From: Ewingella sp. CoE-038-23
Lineage (GTDB): Bacteria > Pseudomonadota > Gammaproteobacteria > Enterobacterales > Enterobacteriaceae
Reading direction: 5' to 3'
Length of the DNA stretch: 64,000 bases
Assembly: GCF_040419245.1 (NCBI RefSeq)
Contig: NZ_JAZHOH010000001.1
Span: 124,001-188,000 of the forward strand
Shown: one piece after another, positions 31,290 through 41,518 of the stretch
How the letters are laid out: each line of letters starts with the position of its first letter
Position numbering within the stretch: position 1 is the stretch's first letter
Translations under genes and position numbers: made by a program
The notes under the pieces: model-generated
What the model saw: the letters and a program-made list of their open reading frames with translations, nothing else
What the model was told of the DNA's origin: nothing
Database searches by the model: none

Positions 31290-32357
31290 TTAGTATTTGT
31301 CGATAAAGGTTTCTGGCAGCCAGCACTGGGCGCAGAGGCCTTGGGTATCTTTGCGATTGCTCAATTGCAGATTGCCGCCGTGCAGTGCGGCAATGCGCAC
31401 AATGATATTCAGCCCCAGCCCGCTGCCACCGTAGCGCTGGTCAACGCGTTTGAAAGCCTGAGTAAGTTCACTGGCTGTCTGTTCATCAATTCCCGGGCCG
31501 TTATCTTCGACTTTTATCACTGCGCCCTGATTCTCACTCAGCAGGGTCAAGGTTATCTCACCACCCTCCGGGCCATACCTAAAGGCATTTTCCACCAGAT
31601 TGCGCACCATCAGGCGTAATAGGATGGCGTCGCCCTGAATCACCCGCTTCTCAGGCAGGGAGTAGCGCAGAGACTGTTGGCGCAGGGTGAGCATCTCCTC
31701 CAGCTCCTCCTGCAGCGGCAGCACCACGTGCTCGACCAAGTCCACCTGATCATAATGCCCCTTCGCGAAGTTTTGCCCCGCCCGCGATAGCATCAGTAGC
31801 TGCTCGATAGTCAGCATCAGCTGATCGATGCGGCTAATCAAGGTCTTGCTGCCTTCCACACCTTTCTGCTCCATCAGCTCGAGATGCAAACGCACTCCGG
31901 CCAGCGGCGTGCGCAGCTCATGGGCGGCATCGGCGGTAAACAGCCGCTCTTGCTGAATGGTGTTGGAAAGCCGGGCAAAAAGCTGATTCAGCGCCTTAGT
32001 GACCGAGACGATTTCGCTAATTTCACTGTTAAGCGGCAGGGGGGATAAGTTGTCCGCCGAGCGAGTTTCCAGCCGATTCTGCAATTGGTTAAGTGGCCGA
32101 ATGATCCAGCTTATAGCCCAGAAGGAGAGCAGCAGCGTGACGGCCATCATCAGTAGGGAAGGGGCAATCAGCGAGGCAATCGCCTCGGCTATCTCTTTCT
32201 CAACGTGGCTATTGCGCACCTTGGCAGAGAGCGTGTCGTTGACCAACAGGTTGATCTGTTCCTGACTCTCATGCCAAAGCCAAAATACGCTGGTGAGCTG
32301 AGTGACGAACAAGATCAGCGCCAGCATGACGAGCAGCCGACGCCGCATGCTGTTCAT
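31290..32357 (-). CDS. pmrB: Sensor histidine kinase PmrB/BasS
   Basis: This 355-residue protein has TM1 at about 7-28, a short periplasmic loop (about 29-66) and TM2 at about 67-87. A HAMP linker follows, then the H-box FTADAAHELRTPL with the phosphorylated His at about 146. The ATPase has NLVENAFRYGPEGG, DNGPGID and GSGLGLNIV. The periplasmic loop has two ExxE motifs (E30-E33 and E55-E58), like the Fe(III)/Al(III)-sensing loop of Salmonella PmrB. Its start overlaps the pmrA stop by four bases (ATGA). It likely controls LPS modification. QseC is a less likely alternative. Confidence 0.85.
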   Translation of the reverse strand: MNSMRRRLLVMLALILFVTQLTSVFWLWHESQEQINLLVNDTLSAKVRNSHVEKEIAEAIASLIAPSLLMMAVTLLLSFWAISWIIRPLNQLQNRLETRSADNLSPLPLNSEISEIVSVTKALNQLFARLSNTIQQERLFTADAAHELRTPLAGVRLHLELMEQKGVEGSKTLISRIDQLMLTIEQLLMLSRAGQNFAKGHYDQVDLVEHVVLPLQEELEEMLTLRQQSLRYSLPEKRVIQGDAILLRLMVRNLVENAFRYGPEGGEITLTLLSENQGAVIKVEDNGPGIDEQTASELTQAFKRVDQRYGGSGLGLNIIVRIAALHGGNLQLSNRKDTQGLCAQCWLPETFIDKY

Positions 32358-33016
32358 TCAGAGACCTCTAAACGATAGCCGTTACCGCGAATGGTGCGGA
32401 TAACCTCTTTGCCTAATTTGCGGCGCAGGTTGTGCATATGCACTTCCAGCGTGTTGGAGCCGAGATCGTCATTCCAGGTGTAGAGATCTTGCTGTAGAAG
32501 TTCGCGATTCACGGTTTGGCCTGCCCGCATCATCAGCCGGGAAAGGATAGCGAACTCTTTCGGCGTCACTTCGACGGGAGCGCCATCTTTATAAACTTGC
32601 TGGGTGGAGAGGTTAATTTTGAGGTAGCCGACGATAACCTGATTATCGCTCTGCCCCTGATAGCGGCGGATTAAGGCTCTGACCCGCGCCAATAGCTCGA
32701 CCAGCGCGAAAGGTTTAATCAGATAATCATCTGCACCGGCATCAAGGCCGTCTACGCGATCCTCAAGGGCATCGCGCGCGGTGAGGATCAGCACGGGGAT
32801 GGAGATATGCTCCCGGCGCCACTGGCGCAGGAGAGAGGCGCCATCGCGATCGGGTAGGCCCAGGTCTAACACCACCAAGCTGTACTGGCTTGCCAGAATT
32901 AGGCCATGGGCCTCTGCCGCTGTCGATGCGCAATCACAAGCGTAATTCTCTCCGCTGAGGGCCAATGCCAGGCCCTGTCGTAAGAGTTCATCATCTTCAA
33001 CGATCAGTAATTTCAT
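32354..33016 (-). CDS. pmrA: Response regulator PmrA/BasR
   Basis: This 220-residue OmpR-type regulator has acidic pocket D8/D9, phospho-acceptor D51 (LVVLDLGLPDRDG), T79-region LTARD and lysine in LIKPFAL. The winged helix has SNTLEVHMHNLRRKLG and IRTIRGNGYRLE. It is closer to E. coli BasR than QseB (TPKEFAILSRLMMRAG, VVLDLGLP). It starts 10 bases after the dacB stop and is coupled to pmrB. In related genera PmrA activates lipid A aminoarabinose and ethanolamine addition. Confidence 0.87.
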   Translation of the reverse strand: MKLLIVEDDELLRQGLALALSGENYACDCASTAAEAHGLILASQYSLVVLDLGLPDRDGASLLRQWRREHISIPVLILTARDALEDRVDGLDAGADDYLIKPFALVELLARVRALIRRYQGQSDNQVIVGYLKINLSTQQVYKDGAPVEVTPKEFAILSRLMMRAGQTVNRELLQQDLYTWNDDLGSNTLEVHMHNLRRKLGKEVIRTIRGNGYRLEVSE

Positions 33017-33026
33017 CGTTTAGAAC

Positions 33027-34460
33027 TCAGTTATTTTGATATACATCCCGATAGAGACGGCTTTCAAAACGAACCAACGGTGCTCTACGCGTGCGCTGAT
33101 CTTCCGGCGGAACAGCATAGCCAGATAAGAACTGCACAAAGGCCATACGTTGGCCGCTGGCCGTCGTGATGAAGCCCGCGAGGTTATAAACGCCAGCCAG
33201 TGAGCCGGTCTTCGCAGAAACTTTTCCATCCACGCCCGCTTCGTGCAAACCGCCGCGATATTGCAATGTACCGTCATGGCCCGCCAGAGGGAGCATTGAT
33301 ATGAAGTTTAGCTCCTGATCGTGTTGAGCAATGTATTGCAGCACTTGCATCATGGTCGCAGGTGACAACAGGTCGTGGCGCGACAGGCCAGAGCCATCTA
33401 CCTGAATAGAGTTACCTAAATCGATACCGGCTTTCTGGCGAAGGATCTGACGCACGGCGTCGGAGCCCGCACGCCACGTGCCCGGCACGCCAAAACGCTG
33501 GTGTCCTATGGTGCGGAACACGGTATCAGCAATCATGTTGTCCGATTTCTTCAACATGATGTGCAGCAAATCGTGCAGCGGCGCGGACTGCGTTTGGGCC
33601 AGAACCGTACCCACTGGCGTCGGCTGTGTCTGGCGCTTCAGCGTGCCGTCGATTTGAATCTCAGCCTGTTGCAGCTCATCTTTAATGATGGCACCGGCAT
33701 AGCTCGCTCCGTCTTGAATGGCGAAGGCCAAAGGCAGAGGTTCGCTGCGCTGGGTCAGGCAGCCCGTCAGCGTGTAACGGTTGAGTTCGCCAGGCACCAC
33801 GTCCAGTTCGCAATATTGCGCATCAGGTGAGCCTTTCGCCAGTGTCCGCACTTCGCTAAACATGTGGACTGGATAGTATGATGCGACGCGAATGAAGGCG
33901 TTATCGTTAGGTTTTGGCGCACTGTAGAGCGAAACCGAGAAGCAGTTTCGATCGACAATCGCTGCCGCCGGTGGCGCGCTGAAGCACTGGGTTATATCGT
34001 TCCACGGCCAGCCCGGCGCTTTGTCATGGCTGGCGAAAACTGAGCTGTCGATGATCACATCGCCAGTGATTTGTTTGATGCCCTGCTTGCGTAATGCAGC
34101 CACCATATTGCGAATATTCTGACGCTTAAAGGTGGGATCTCCACCGAAACGCGCGACCAGATCGCCTTTCAGCACACCATCGCCGACGGTGCCTTTGGTT
34201 TCGAATGTGGTCGTAAACCGGAAATCCGGGCCTAGCTGGAGCAAGGCTGCCAGCGCGGTCAAAATTTTCATCGTACTGGCGGGCAAAGCCATCTGCTGCC
34301 CGTGATAGTCTATCGAAGGGGTTGTGGCTCCAATCTTCTGTACCAGTAACGCCAGGTTTGTACCGTCGGGCAGATACTCGGTGTAATTTTCGACCTGAGC
34401 TGCGTTTGCGTTCAAAACAAACGCGCAAGCTAATCCACTGACAATTTGTAAAAAACGCAT
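33027..34460 (-). CDS. dacB: D-alanyl-D-alanine carboxypeptidase/endopeptidase PBP4
   Basis: This 477-residue precursor, as in E. coli, has a signal peptide ending LNANA. The penicillin-binding motifs are SxxK in ASTMKILTALA, SxN in KKSDNMIADT and KTG in VSAKTGSLAG, with the large PBP4 insertion between the first two. It cleaves D-Ala-D-Ala and cross-bridges in periplasmic murein. It is first in an apparent dacB-pmrA-pmrB operon, unlike E. coli, where basRS is elsewhere. Confidence 0.96.
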   Translation of the reverse strand: MRFLQIVSGLACAFVLNANAAQVENYTEYLPDGTNLALLVQKIGATTPSIDYHGQQMALPASTMKILTALAALLQLGPDFRFTTTFETKGTVGDGVLKGDLVARFGGDPTFKRQNIRNMVAALRKQGIKQITGDVIIDSSVFASHDKAPGWPWNDITQCFSAPPAAAIVDRNCFSVSLYSAPKPNDNAFIRVASYYPVHMFSEVRTLAKGSPDAQYCELDVVPGELNRYTLTGCLTQRSEPLPLAFAIQDGASYAGAIIKDELQQAEIQIDGTLKRQTQPTPVGTVLAQTQSAPLHDLLHIMLKKSDNMIADTVFRTIGHQRFGVPGTWRAGSDAVRQILRQKAGIDLGNSIQVDGSGLSRHDLLSPATMMQVLQYIAQHDQELNFISMLPLAGHDGTLQYRGGLHEAGVDGKVSAKTGSLAGVYNLAGFITTASGQRMAFVQFLSGYAVPPEDQRTRRAPLVRFESRLYRDVYQNN

Positions 34461-34552
34461 TATTTTGAGTAAGGGCCTTGGGTAACTGCGGAATGACGTG
34501 CCGCCATACTACGATGCTACGAAGTGGGGTGCAACGAGGGCGAAAGTAAACG

Positions 34553-34581
34553 ATGACCCTCAGGGAACTCTACGTTAAAAT
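34553..34581 (+). promoter_or_regulatory. Probable greA promoter
   Basis: ATGACC (34553-34558) and TAAAAT (34576-34581) are 17 bases apart and would start transcription near 34588, just before the leader hairpin. The -35 match is 4 of 6. Confidence 0.45.
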
Positions 34582-34604
34582 ACGCATCAAAATGCAAAAC
34601 CAAT

Positions 34605-34643
34605 CCTGACTTGGGTCTTTGACTCCGGGTTAGGTTTTTTTTG
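34605..34643 (+). terminator. greA leader terminator (GraL-like)
   Basis: CCTGAC ... GGGTC-TTT-GACTC ... GTTAGG folds as a stem with G-U pairs and small internal loops, followed by eight U. It lies about 100 bases before the greA start codon and after the likely promoter. E. coli greA has a leader terminator in the same place that produces the short GraL RNAs, so a similar attenuator is likely. Confidence 0.6.
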
Positions 34644-34742
34644 TTTTTAGCCAGAGAGAGTCGGTCAAGAGCACTGACTTATTTCTACCTGATTCGATCA
34701 GGACGGTGTTTACCGAAAGGACAAGTTAGAGGTAGTTAATAT

Positions 34743-35219
34743 ATGAAACCGATTCCGATGACATTACGTGGCGCTGAAAGATTACGTGAAGAACTTGATC
34801 ATCTTAAGAGCGTTCGTCGCCCGAAGATCATTGCAGATATCGCCACTGCACGTGAACATGGCGACTTGAAAGAGAATGCTGAATACCACGCCGCTCGTGA
34901 ACAACAGGGCTTCTGTGAAGGTCGTATTCAGGAAATCGAAGCCAAGCTTTCCAATGCTCAGGTGATCGACGTAACCAAAATGCCGGCAACGGGTCGCGTG
35001 ATTTTTGGTGCCACGGTATCCGTGATGAACCTTGATACTGAGGAAGAGCAAAAATACCGCATCGTGGGTGATGATGAAGCAGATTTTAAGCAAAATCTGA
35101 TTTCTGTTAACTCGCCTATTGCTCGTGGTTTGATTGGCAAAGAACAAGATGACGTCGTGGTGATCCGTACGCCGGGCGGGGATGTCGAGTATGAAGTGCT
35201 GAAGGTTGAATACCTTTAA
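34743..35219 (+). CDS. greA: Transcript cleavage factor GreA
   Basis: This 158-residue protein has the N-terminal antiparallel coiled coil that enters the RNA-polymerase secondary channel (about 1-75). Its acidic tip lies in [22 protein letters not shown], and an FKBP-like C-terminal domain follows ([16 protein letters not shown]). It rescues backtracked RNA polymerase by stimulating transcript cleavage. It is divergent from dacB and preceded by a structured leader. Confidence 0.97.
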   Translation: MKPIPMTLRGAERLREELDHLKSVRRPKIIADIATAREHGDLKENAEYHAAREQQGFCEGRIQEIEAKLSNAQVIDVTKMPATGRVIFGATVSVMNLDTEEEQKYRIVGDDEADFKQNLISVNSPIARGLIGKEQDDVVVIRTPGGDVEYEVLKVEYL

Positions 35220-35326
35220 TCTGCCTCAGCTAACCTGAATAAAAAGTGCCATTCTTCAGGCGCAGCGACCATTCAAAACGCTCACTTCCCGCGTGAATTA
35301 CTTCACAGGGAAGTGAAAACTAACGT

Positions 35327-35350
35327 AAAAAGGCCGCGAGCGGCCTTTTA
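35327..35350 (+). terminator. Terminator after greA
   Basis: AAAAGGCCG (35328-35336) and CGGCCTTTT (35341-35349) form a 9-bp stem. Upstream CACTTCCC (35282-35289) and GGGAAGTG (35308-35315) can form an additional hairpin in the 3' UTR. Confidence 0.75.
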
Positions 35351-35413
35351 TTGAAAGTAATAACGTGTCACCGTTCCACTTATCTACAGCGTTTTTCGTT
35401 AAACCTTAAACAA

Positions 35414-35710
35414 TTAACGCGGTAAGATAATTTTGCGGTCTTCAGTCGAAGGGCGATAAAGTACCAGAATATTGCCGATGACTTGCACATTGCTCGCCTT
35501 GGTTTCACGCACAATAGCGTCAACAATCAAGGTCTTCGTTTCACGCTCTTCAGCGGCTACTTTCACTTTGATAAGTTCGTGGTGTTGCAGAGCCAGTTCG
35601 ATTTCTGCGAGCACACCTTCGGTAAGGCCGTTATTACCTAGCATGACAACCGGTTTGAGTGGATGTGCCAGACCTTTCAGGTACTGTTTTTGCTTATTGT
35701 TAAGATTCAT
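35414..35710 (-). CDS. yhbY: Ribosome-assembly RNA-binding protein YhbY (CRM domain)
   Basis: This 98-residue single CRM-domain protein has KQYLKGLAHPLKPVVMLGNNGLT with the GxxG-type loop, then an alpha/beta body ending ILPR. In E. coli it binds pre-50S particles. It is divergent from rlmE, another 50S factor, as in E. coli. Confidence 0.95.
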   Translation of the reverse strand: MNLNNKQKQYLKGLAHPLKPVVMLGNNGLTEGVLAEIELALQHHELIKVKVAAEERETKTLIVDAIVRETKASNVQVIGNILVLYRPSTEDRKIILPR

Positions 35711-35893
35711 CGTCTTTTTTGCTTAAGTTGGGATTGAAAACGGGTCATTCTACCGCCATCTCATGGTTATCACCAAATCGGACTGCTTTGGCGCGAAGAT
35801 TTGAGTGGCTTTAGCTATCGACGTAATGACGCTAAGAGCTTGTTCCAAATGCTCTATATGAGTGTTAATGGAAAATTAAATGGTTAATAAATA

Positions 35894-36523
35894 ATGTCTA
35901 ATAAAAAGCGTTCTGCAAGTTCCAGTCGCTGGTTGCAGGAACACTTTAGCGATAAATATGTGTTACAAGCACAGAAAAAGGGCCTACGTTCCCGCGCCTG
36001 GTTTAAACTGGATGAGATACAGCAAAGCGACAAACTGTTCAAACCAGGAATGACCGTGGTTGACTTGGGCGCTGCGCCGGGTGGTTGGTCACAATTTGCT
36101 GCCACCCAAATCGGGCATAAAGGCCGCATTATCGCATGCGATCTTTTACCTATGGATCCCATCGTTGGAGTCGACTTTCTTCAGGGCGACTTTCGTGATG
36201 AATTAGTTCTCAAAGCTCTGTTGGAAAGAGTGGGAGATAACAAAGTTCAGGTGGTCATGTCCGATATGGCCCCGAATATGAGCGGTACTCCGGCAGTCGA
36301 TATTCCAAAATCGATGTATCTGGTTGAGTTAGCGCTGGATATGTGTCGTGATGTATTGGCACCAGGTGGAGGTTTCCTGGTGAAGGTGTTCCAGGGAGAT
36401 GGCTTTGATGAATACCTACGGGAAATTCGCTCCCTTTTTACGAAGGTGAAGATTCGTAAGCCAGACGCTTCTCGTGCACGTTCGCGTGAAGTGTACATCG
36501 TAGCGACAGGGCGGAAACTGTAA
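35894..36523 (+). CDS. rlmE: 23S rRNA 2'-O-ribose methyltransferase (U2552)
   Basis: This 209-residue FtsJ-type enzyme has the SAM-binding motif [13 protein letters not shown] and a K-D-K-E tetrad including K38-region AWFKLDEI, D in SDMAPNMSG and K in LVKVFQG. It methylates U2552 of the 23S A-loop late in 50S assembly. It is heat-shock-induced in E. coli and co-transcribed with ftsH 47 bases downstream. Confidence 0.97.
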   Translation: MSNKKRSASSSRWLQEHFSDKYVLQAQKKGLRSRAWFKLDEIQQSDKLFKPGMTVVDLGAAPGGWSQFAATQIGHKGRIIACDLLPMDPIVGVDFLQGDFRDELVLKALLERVGDNKVQVVMSDMAPNMSGTPAVDIPKSMYLVELALDMCRDVLAPGGGFLVKVFQGDGFDEYLREIRSLFTKVKIRKPDASRARSREVYIVATGRKL

Positions 36524-36570
36524 TACCCTAACGCTGTTTGTTAACACAGTTGTAATATGAGGTTAATCCC

Positions 36571-38523
36571 TTGAGTGACATGGCGAAGAACCTGATTCTC
36601 TGGTTAGTCATCGCGGTTGTATTGATGTCTGTATTTCAGAGCTTTGGGCCCAGCGAGTCTAATGGCCGTAGGGTAGATTATTCTACCTTCATGTCCGAAT
36701 TGACCCAAGACCAGATTCGTGAAGCACGTATCAATGGACGTGAGATTGACGTTGTTAAAAAAGATAGCAACAAATACACGACCTACATCCCAGTTGATGA
36801 CCCTAAATTGCTGGATACGCTGCTGAGCAAAAACGTGAAAGTTGTTGGCGAACCGCCAGAACAACCTAGCCTGCTGGCCTCTATCTTTATTTCATGGTTC
36901 CCGATGCTGTTGTTGATTGGCGTCTGGATATTCTTTATGCGGCAGATGCAGGGCGGCGGCGGCAAAGGGGCAATGTCCTTTGGCAAGAGCAAGGCGCGCA
37001 TGCTGACGGAAGACCAAATTAAAACCACTTTTGCTGACGTCGCTGGTTGTGACGAAGCCAAGGAAGAGGTTAGCGAACTGGTAGATTACCTTCGCGAACC
37101 AAGCCGTTTCCAAAAACTGGGCGGTAAGATTCCAAAAGGCGTGTTGATGGTCGGCCCCCCAGGTACCGGTAAAACCTTGCTGGCGAAAGCCATCGCGGGT
37201 GAAGCAAAAGTACCTTTCTTCACGATTTCCGGTTCCGACTTCGTTGAAATGTTCGTGGGTGTGGGTGCATCTCGTGTGCGCGACATGTTCGAACAAGCGA
37301 AAAAAGCAGCGCCATGCATCATCTTCATCGATGAGATTGACGCCGTAGGTCGCCAACGTGGTGCTGGTTTGGGCGGTGGTCACGACGAACGTGAACAAAC
37401 GTTGAACCAGATGCTGGTTGAAATGGACGGCTTTGAAGGCAACGAAGGCATTATCGTTATTGCTGCAACTAACCGTCCAGACGTACTTGACCCAGCGTTG
37501 CTGCGTCCAGGTCGTTTTGACCGTCAGGTGGTTGTTGGCCTGCCAGATGTTCGCGGTCGTGAGCAGATCCTGAAAGTCCACATGCGTCGTGTGCCACTGG
37601 CACCAGATGTTGACGCATCTGTGATTGCACGTGGTACGCCGGGCTTCTCTGGTGCTGACTTAGCCAACTTGGTTAACGAAGCGGCTCTGTTCTCTGCTCG
37701 TGGCAACAAACGCGTTGTTTCTATGGTTGAGTTCGAGAAAGCCAAAGACAAAATCATGATGGGTGCGGAACGTCGCTCCATGGTGATGACCGAAGCGCAG
37801 AAAGAATCTACGGCATATCACGAAGCGGGCCACGCCATCATTGGTCGCCTGGTTCCTGAGCATGACCCAGTACACAAAGTCACTATCATCCCTCGTGGAC
37901 GTGCTTTGGGTGTGACCTTCTTCCTGCCAGTAGGCGATGCGATTAGCGCCAGCCGTCAGAAGCTCGAAAGTCAGATCTCTACCCTGTACGGTGGTCGTCT
38001 TGCTGAAGAGATCATCTACGGTGTAGAAAAAGTCTCTACCGGTGCATCCAACGACATCAAAGTGGCGACCTCCATTGCGCGTAACATGGTTACCCAGTGG
38101 GGCTTCTCTGAGAAATTGGGTCCATTGCTGTACGCAGAAGAAGAAGGCGAAGTGTTCTTGGGTCGCTCAGTCGCGAAAGCCAAACACATGTCTGACGAAA
38201 CTGCCCGTATCATCGATCAGGAAGTGAAATCTCTGGTTGAGCACAACTACCAACGTGCCCGTAAGCTGTTGATGGAAAACATGGACATCCTGCATTCAAT
38301 GAAAGATGCATTGATGAAATATGAAACCATTGATGCGCCACAAATTGATGACCTGATGAACCGCAAAGATGTTCGCCCGCCAGCTGGCTGGGATGAGTCT
38401 AGCGCGAAAAATGGTAACGACAGTTCCAATGACGGTGGCGCGCCTAAAGCACCAACGCCAGTAGACGAACCGCGTACGCCGAATCCAGGCAACACGATGT
38501 GTGAACAATTTAGCGGCAAATAA
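36571..38523 (+). CDS. ftsH: ATP-dependent zinc metalloprotease FtsH
   Basis: This 650-residue inner-membrane AAA protease has two N-terminal transmembrane helices around a small periplasmic domain. Walker A is GPPGTGKT, Walker B IIFIDEID, the second region of homology [17 protein letters not shown], and the zinc site HEAGH. It degrades SecY, sigma-32, LpxC and unassembled membrane proteins. Two starts are possible: TTG 36571 (Met-Ser-Asp then MAKNLILW), spaced well from GAGG, or ATG 36580, the residue used in E. coli annotation but far from that ribosome-binding site. Confidence 0.96.
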   Translation: MSDMAKNLILWLVIAVVLMSVFQSFGPSESNGRRVDYSTFMSELTQDQIREARINGREIDVVKKDSNKYTTYIPVDDPKLLDTLLSKNVKVVGEPPEQPSLLASIFISWFPMLLLIGVWIFFMRQMQGGGGKGAMSFGKSKARMLTEDQIKTTFADVAGCDEAKEEVSELVDYLREPSRFQKLGGKIPKGVLMVGPPGTGKTLLAKAIAGEAKVPFFTISGSDFVEMFVGVGASRVRDMFEQAKKAAPCIIFIDEIDAVGRQRGAGLGGGHDEREQTLNQMLVEMDGFEGNEGIIVIAATNRPDVLDPALLRPGRFDRQVVVGLPDVRGREQILKVHMRRVPLAPDVDASVIARGTPGFSGADLANLVNEAALFSARGNKRVVSMVEFEKAKDKIMMGAERRSMVMTEAQKESTAYHEAGHAIIGRLVPEHDPVHKVTIIPRGRALGVTFFLPVGDAISASRQKLESQISTLYGGRLAEEIIYGVEKVSTGASNDIKVATSIARNMVTQWGFSEKLGPLLYAEEEGEVFLGRSVAKAKHMSDETARIIDQEVKSLVEHNYQRARKLLMENMDILHSMKDALMKYETIDAPQIDDLMNRKDVRPPAGWDESSAKNGNDSSNDGGAPKAPTPVDEPRTPNPGNTMCEQFSGK

Positions 38524-38559
38524 GCCGGTAATTGTGTCCCATTGTCGACGTTGTGAATA

Positions 38560-38588
38560 AAAACCTCGGGCTTGCCCGGGGTTTTTTT
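38560..38588 (+). terminator. Terminator after ftsH
   Basis: AAAACCTCGGG (38560-38570), CTTG loop and CCCGGGGTTTT (38575-38585), with one T-G pair, followed by TT. Confidence 0.88.
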
Positions 38589-38642
38589 ATGCATAATGTA
38601 CGGACGACACAGAATATTTATCAGAAGCGATAGGACACCAGC

Positions 38643-39479
38643 ATGCTGCTAAACGCCCAAGGGGTTTCGTTAGACCTCAGATTTCCTCAGGTCATGGGGA
38701 TCCTAAACGTTACGCCAGATTCTTTCTCTGACGGTGGTCGCCATAACCGCATTGATTTGGCACTGCAGCATGCTCAGGCCATGGTTGATGCCGGCGCAAC
38801 GATAATCGATATCGGCGGCGAGTCTACTCGTCCGGGCGCGGCAGAGGTCAGCGAGGATGAAGAACTTTCCCGCGTCATCCCCGTGGTCGAAGCTATTTAT
38901 CGCCGGATGGAAGTTTGGATATCCGTCGATACCTCGAAAGCCGCGGTTATCCGAGAGTCAGCCGCCGCTGGCGCCCACATCATCAATGATATTCGCTCTC
39001 TGCAAGAGCCTGGCGCCCTAGAAGCCGCTGCGGCGAGCGGCCTGCCTGTCTGCCTGATGCACATGCAGGGGCAGCCAAAAACGATGCAACATTCACCGAA
39101 ATATGACGATCTGATTGGTGAAATCGATAGCTACTTCGCCGCACAAATTGCGCGTTGTGTGAGCGCGGGTATTCCGAAAAATAAATTGTTGCTCGACCCA
39201 GGCTTCGGTTTCGGTAAGAATTTGAACCACAACTACCAGCTGCTCGCAAGGCTGGCTGAATTCCACCATTTTGGGTTGCCATTACTGGTTGGGATGTCGA
39301 GAAAATCGATGATTGGGCAGTTACTCAATGTGTCCCCGGAAAATCGGGTGAGTGGAAGTATTGCCTGCGCCGTTATTGCTGCAATGCAGGGCGCGCAAAT
39401 AATCAGAGTGCATGACGTAAAAGAAACCGTCGAGGCGATGCGTATCGTTGAGGCAACACTTTCAGCAAGGGAAGAATAA
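38643..39479 (+). CDS. folP: Dihydropteroate synthase
   Basis: This 278-residue TIM-barrel enzyme has the pterin signatures [14 protein letters not shown] and [13 protein letters not shown], and SRKSMIG near the end. It condenses p-aminobenzoate with dihydropterin pyrophosphate and is the sulfonamide target. It starts 119 bases after ftsH, beyond a terminator, and is closely followed by glmM. Confidence 0.97.
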   Translation: MLLNAQGVSLDLRFPQVMGILNVTPDSFSDGGRHNRIDLALQHAQAMVDAGATIIDIGGESTRPGAAEVSEDEELSRVIPVVEAIYRRMEVWISVDTSKAAVIRESAAAGAHIINDIRSLQEPGALEAAAASGLPVCLMHMQGQPKTMQHSPKYDDLIGEIDSYFAAQIARCVSAGIPKNKLLLDPGFGFGKNLNHNYQLLARLAEFHHFGLPLLVGMSRKSMIGQLLNVSPENRVSGSIACAVIAAMQGAQIIRVHDVKETVEAMRIVEATLSAREE

Positions 39480-39484
39480 AAATT

Positions 39485-40825
39485 ATGAGCAACCGTAAAT
39501 ACTTTGGTACAGATGGCATTCGTGGCAAAGTTGGCGAAAGCCCGATCACGCCTGATTTCGTATTAAAGTTGGGCTGGGCCGCAGGTAAAGTCCTCGCCCG
39601 CCATGGTTCGCGCAAAGTCATTATTGGCAAAGATACCCGCATTTCTGGCTATATGCTGGAATCAGCACTCGAAGCCGGCCTTGCTGCCGCAGGTCTTTCC
39701 GCCTCTTTCACCGGCCCAATGCCAACTCCGGCCGTTGCTTACTTGACCCGCACCTTCCGCGCGGAAGCAGGTATCGTCATTTCAGCCTCTCATAACCCTT
39801 ATTATGACAACGGCATCAAATTCTTCTCCATCGACGGTACAAAGCTGCCTGACGATGTTGAAGAAGCCATTGAAGCCGAAATGGATAAGCCGCTGACCTG
39901 CGTTGAGTCGGCAGAGCTGGGTAAAGCCAGCCGCATTGTGGATGCCGCTGGCCGCTACATTGAATTCTGCAAAGGCACATTCCCAAGCGAACTGAGCCTG
40001 AATGGCCTGAAAATCGTGGTTGACTGCGCAAACGGCGCGACCTACCACATTGCGCCAAGCGTGATGCGCGAGTTAGGCGCGAAAGTGATCGCTATCGGCT
40101 GCGAACCCGATGGGATGAATATCAACGAAAAATGCGGCGCGACGGATGTTCGTCTGCTGCAAGAGCGCGTTCTGGCTGAAAAGGCCGATGTCGGTCTGGC
40201 CTTTGATGGCGACGGCGACCGTATCATCATGGTTGACCATGAAGGCAATAAGGTCGATGGCGACCAGATCATGTATATCATTGCGCGCGAAGGTCTGCGC
40301 CAGGGCCAGCTGAAAGGCGGCGTGGTGGGCACCTTGATGAGTAACATGGGTCTTGAGCTGGCATTGAAACAGCTAGGTATTCCATTCACTCGCGCCAAAG
40401 TTGGCGACCGCTACGTTCTTGAGAAGATGAAAGAGAAGGGCTGGAGCATTGGCGCCGAAAACTCAGGCCATGTGATCCTGTTAGACAAAACCACCACCGG
40501 TGACGGTATTGTGGCCGGTCTGCAAGTGCTGACCGCCATGGCGCGTAACCACATGAGTCTGCATGACCTGTGCAGCGGCATGAAATTACTGCCACAGGTG
40601 CTGGTCAATGTTCGCTTTGCGGGTACCCATGACCCGCTGGAAACTGAAGAAGTGAAAACCATTACTGCTGAGGTTGAAAAACAGCTGGCAGGGCGGGGCC
40701 GAGTATTACTGCGTAAATCAGGTACTGAGCCGTTAATTCGCGTTATGGTGGAAGGTGAAGACGGCGCGTTAGTAGAAATGCTGGCTAACCGAATTGCTGA
40801 TGCCGTAAAAGCGTCAAAGCCATAA
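39485..40825 (+). CDS. glmM: Phosphoglucosamine mutase
   Basis: This 446-residue alpha-D-phosphohexomutase has the phosphoserine loop [17 protein letters not shown] (Ser about 102), the Mg loop DGDGDRI and the C-terminal [12 protein letters not shown]. It converts glucosamine-6-phosphate to glucosamine-1-phosphate for murein and LPS synthesis. It begins five bases after folP. Confidence 0.97.
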   Translation: MSNRKYFGTDGIRGKVGESPITPDFVLKLGWAAGKVLARHGSRKVIIGKDTRISGYMLESALEAGLAAAGLSASFTGPMPTPAVAYLTRTFRAEAGIVISASHNPYYDNGIKFFSIDGTKLPDDVEEAIEAEMDKPLTCVESAELGKASRIVDAAGRYIEFCKGTFPSELSLNGLKIVVDCANGATYHIAPSVMRELGAKVIAIGCEPDGMNINEKCGATDVRLLQERVLAEKADVGLAFDGDGDRIIMVDHEGNKVDGDQIMYIIAREGLRQGQLKGGVVGTLMSNMGLELALKQLGIPFTRAKVGDRYVLEKMKEKGWSIGAENSGHVILLDKTTTGDGIVAGLQVLTAMARNHMSLHDLCSGMKLLPQVLVNVRFAGTHDPLETEEVKTITAEVEKQLAGRGRVLLRKSGTEPLIRVMVEGEDGALVEMLANRIADAVKASKP

Positions 40826-40857
40826 TTGAGTAACAGCACTGATTCTTAAAATAATTT

Positions 40858-40885
40858 GGGCCTTTTTTGAGCATGAAAAAGGCCC
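40858..40885. terminator. Terminator after glmM
   Basis: GGGCCTTTTTT and GAAAAAGGCCC form a 10-bp stem around a short loop, followed by GAAATTTTTC. Confidence 0.75.
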
Positions 40886-41080
40886 GAAATTTTTCTGACG
40901 CACAGACTTTGACAGCTTTTGACGTTTTTTTCCGCAAACGAACAATCCTCGTCAAATTGCCCTTGCGTCCCCATACACCTTTGGTTAGTATTCACACCCG
41001 CTTCAGTGGGTCATTGAAATCCACTAAATTGGTGAGAAGCATTTAGCATGCGGTGAACCCGCAAGGATACAGGTACTACT

Positions 41081-41419
41081 ATGTACGAAGCTCTTCTGGT
41101 GATTTTCCTTCTCGTAGCAATCGGCCTGGTGGCTATGGTTATGCTGCAACAAGGTAAAGGTGCTGATATGGGAGCCTCTTTCGGAGCAGGTGCTTCTGGC
41201 ACATTGTTCGGTTCGAGTGGTTCCGGTAACTTCATGACCCGTACGACAGCTATTTTAGCGGCGCTTTTCTTCGTTATTAGCTTGATCTTGGGCAACATGA
41301 GTACCCATAAGGGCCAGCAAGGTAGTGAGTGGGAGAACTTAGGTCAGCCAGCGAAAACTGAGCAGACGACAACTGCACCAGCGGCTCCTGCAGCGCCTAA
41401 CAGTGATGTTCCTCATTAA
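41081..41419 (+). CDS. secG: Protein translocase subunit SecG
   Basis: This 112-residue inner-membrane protein has two transmembrane helices (about 2-23 and 52-72) around the Gly-rich cytoplasmic loop GADMGASFGAGASGTLFGSSGSG. An Ala/Pro-rich tail follows. It assists SecYE/SecA protein export. It lies upstream of tRNA-Leu, as in E. coli. Confidence 0.96.
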   Translation: MYEALLVIFLLVAIGLVAMVMLQQGKGADMGASFGAGASGTLFGSSGSGNFMTRTTAILAALFFVISLILGNMSTHKGQQGSEWENLGQPAKTEQTTTAPAAPAAPNSDVPH

Positions 41420-41518
41420 TCTGTAGATTAAATGTTATTGCTCTTATAAAGAAGTGGAAGTAAGCTTTTCAATCAATGGCTTATGCTTGGACAGTAGAAG
41501 CGATTGTGAAAAATAAGT

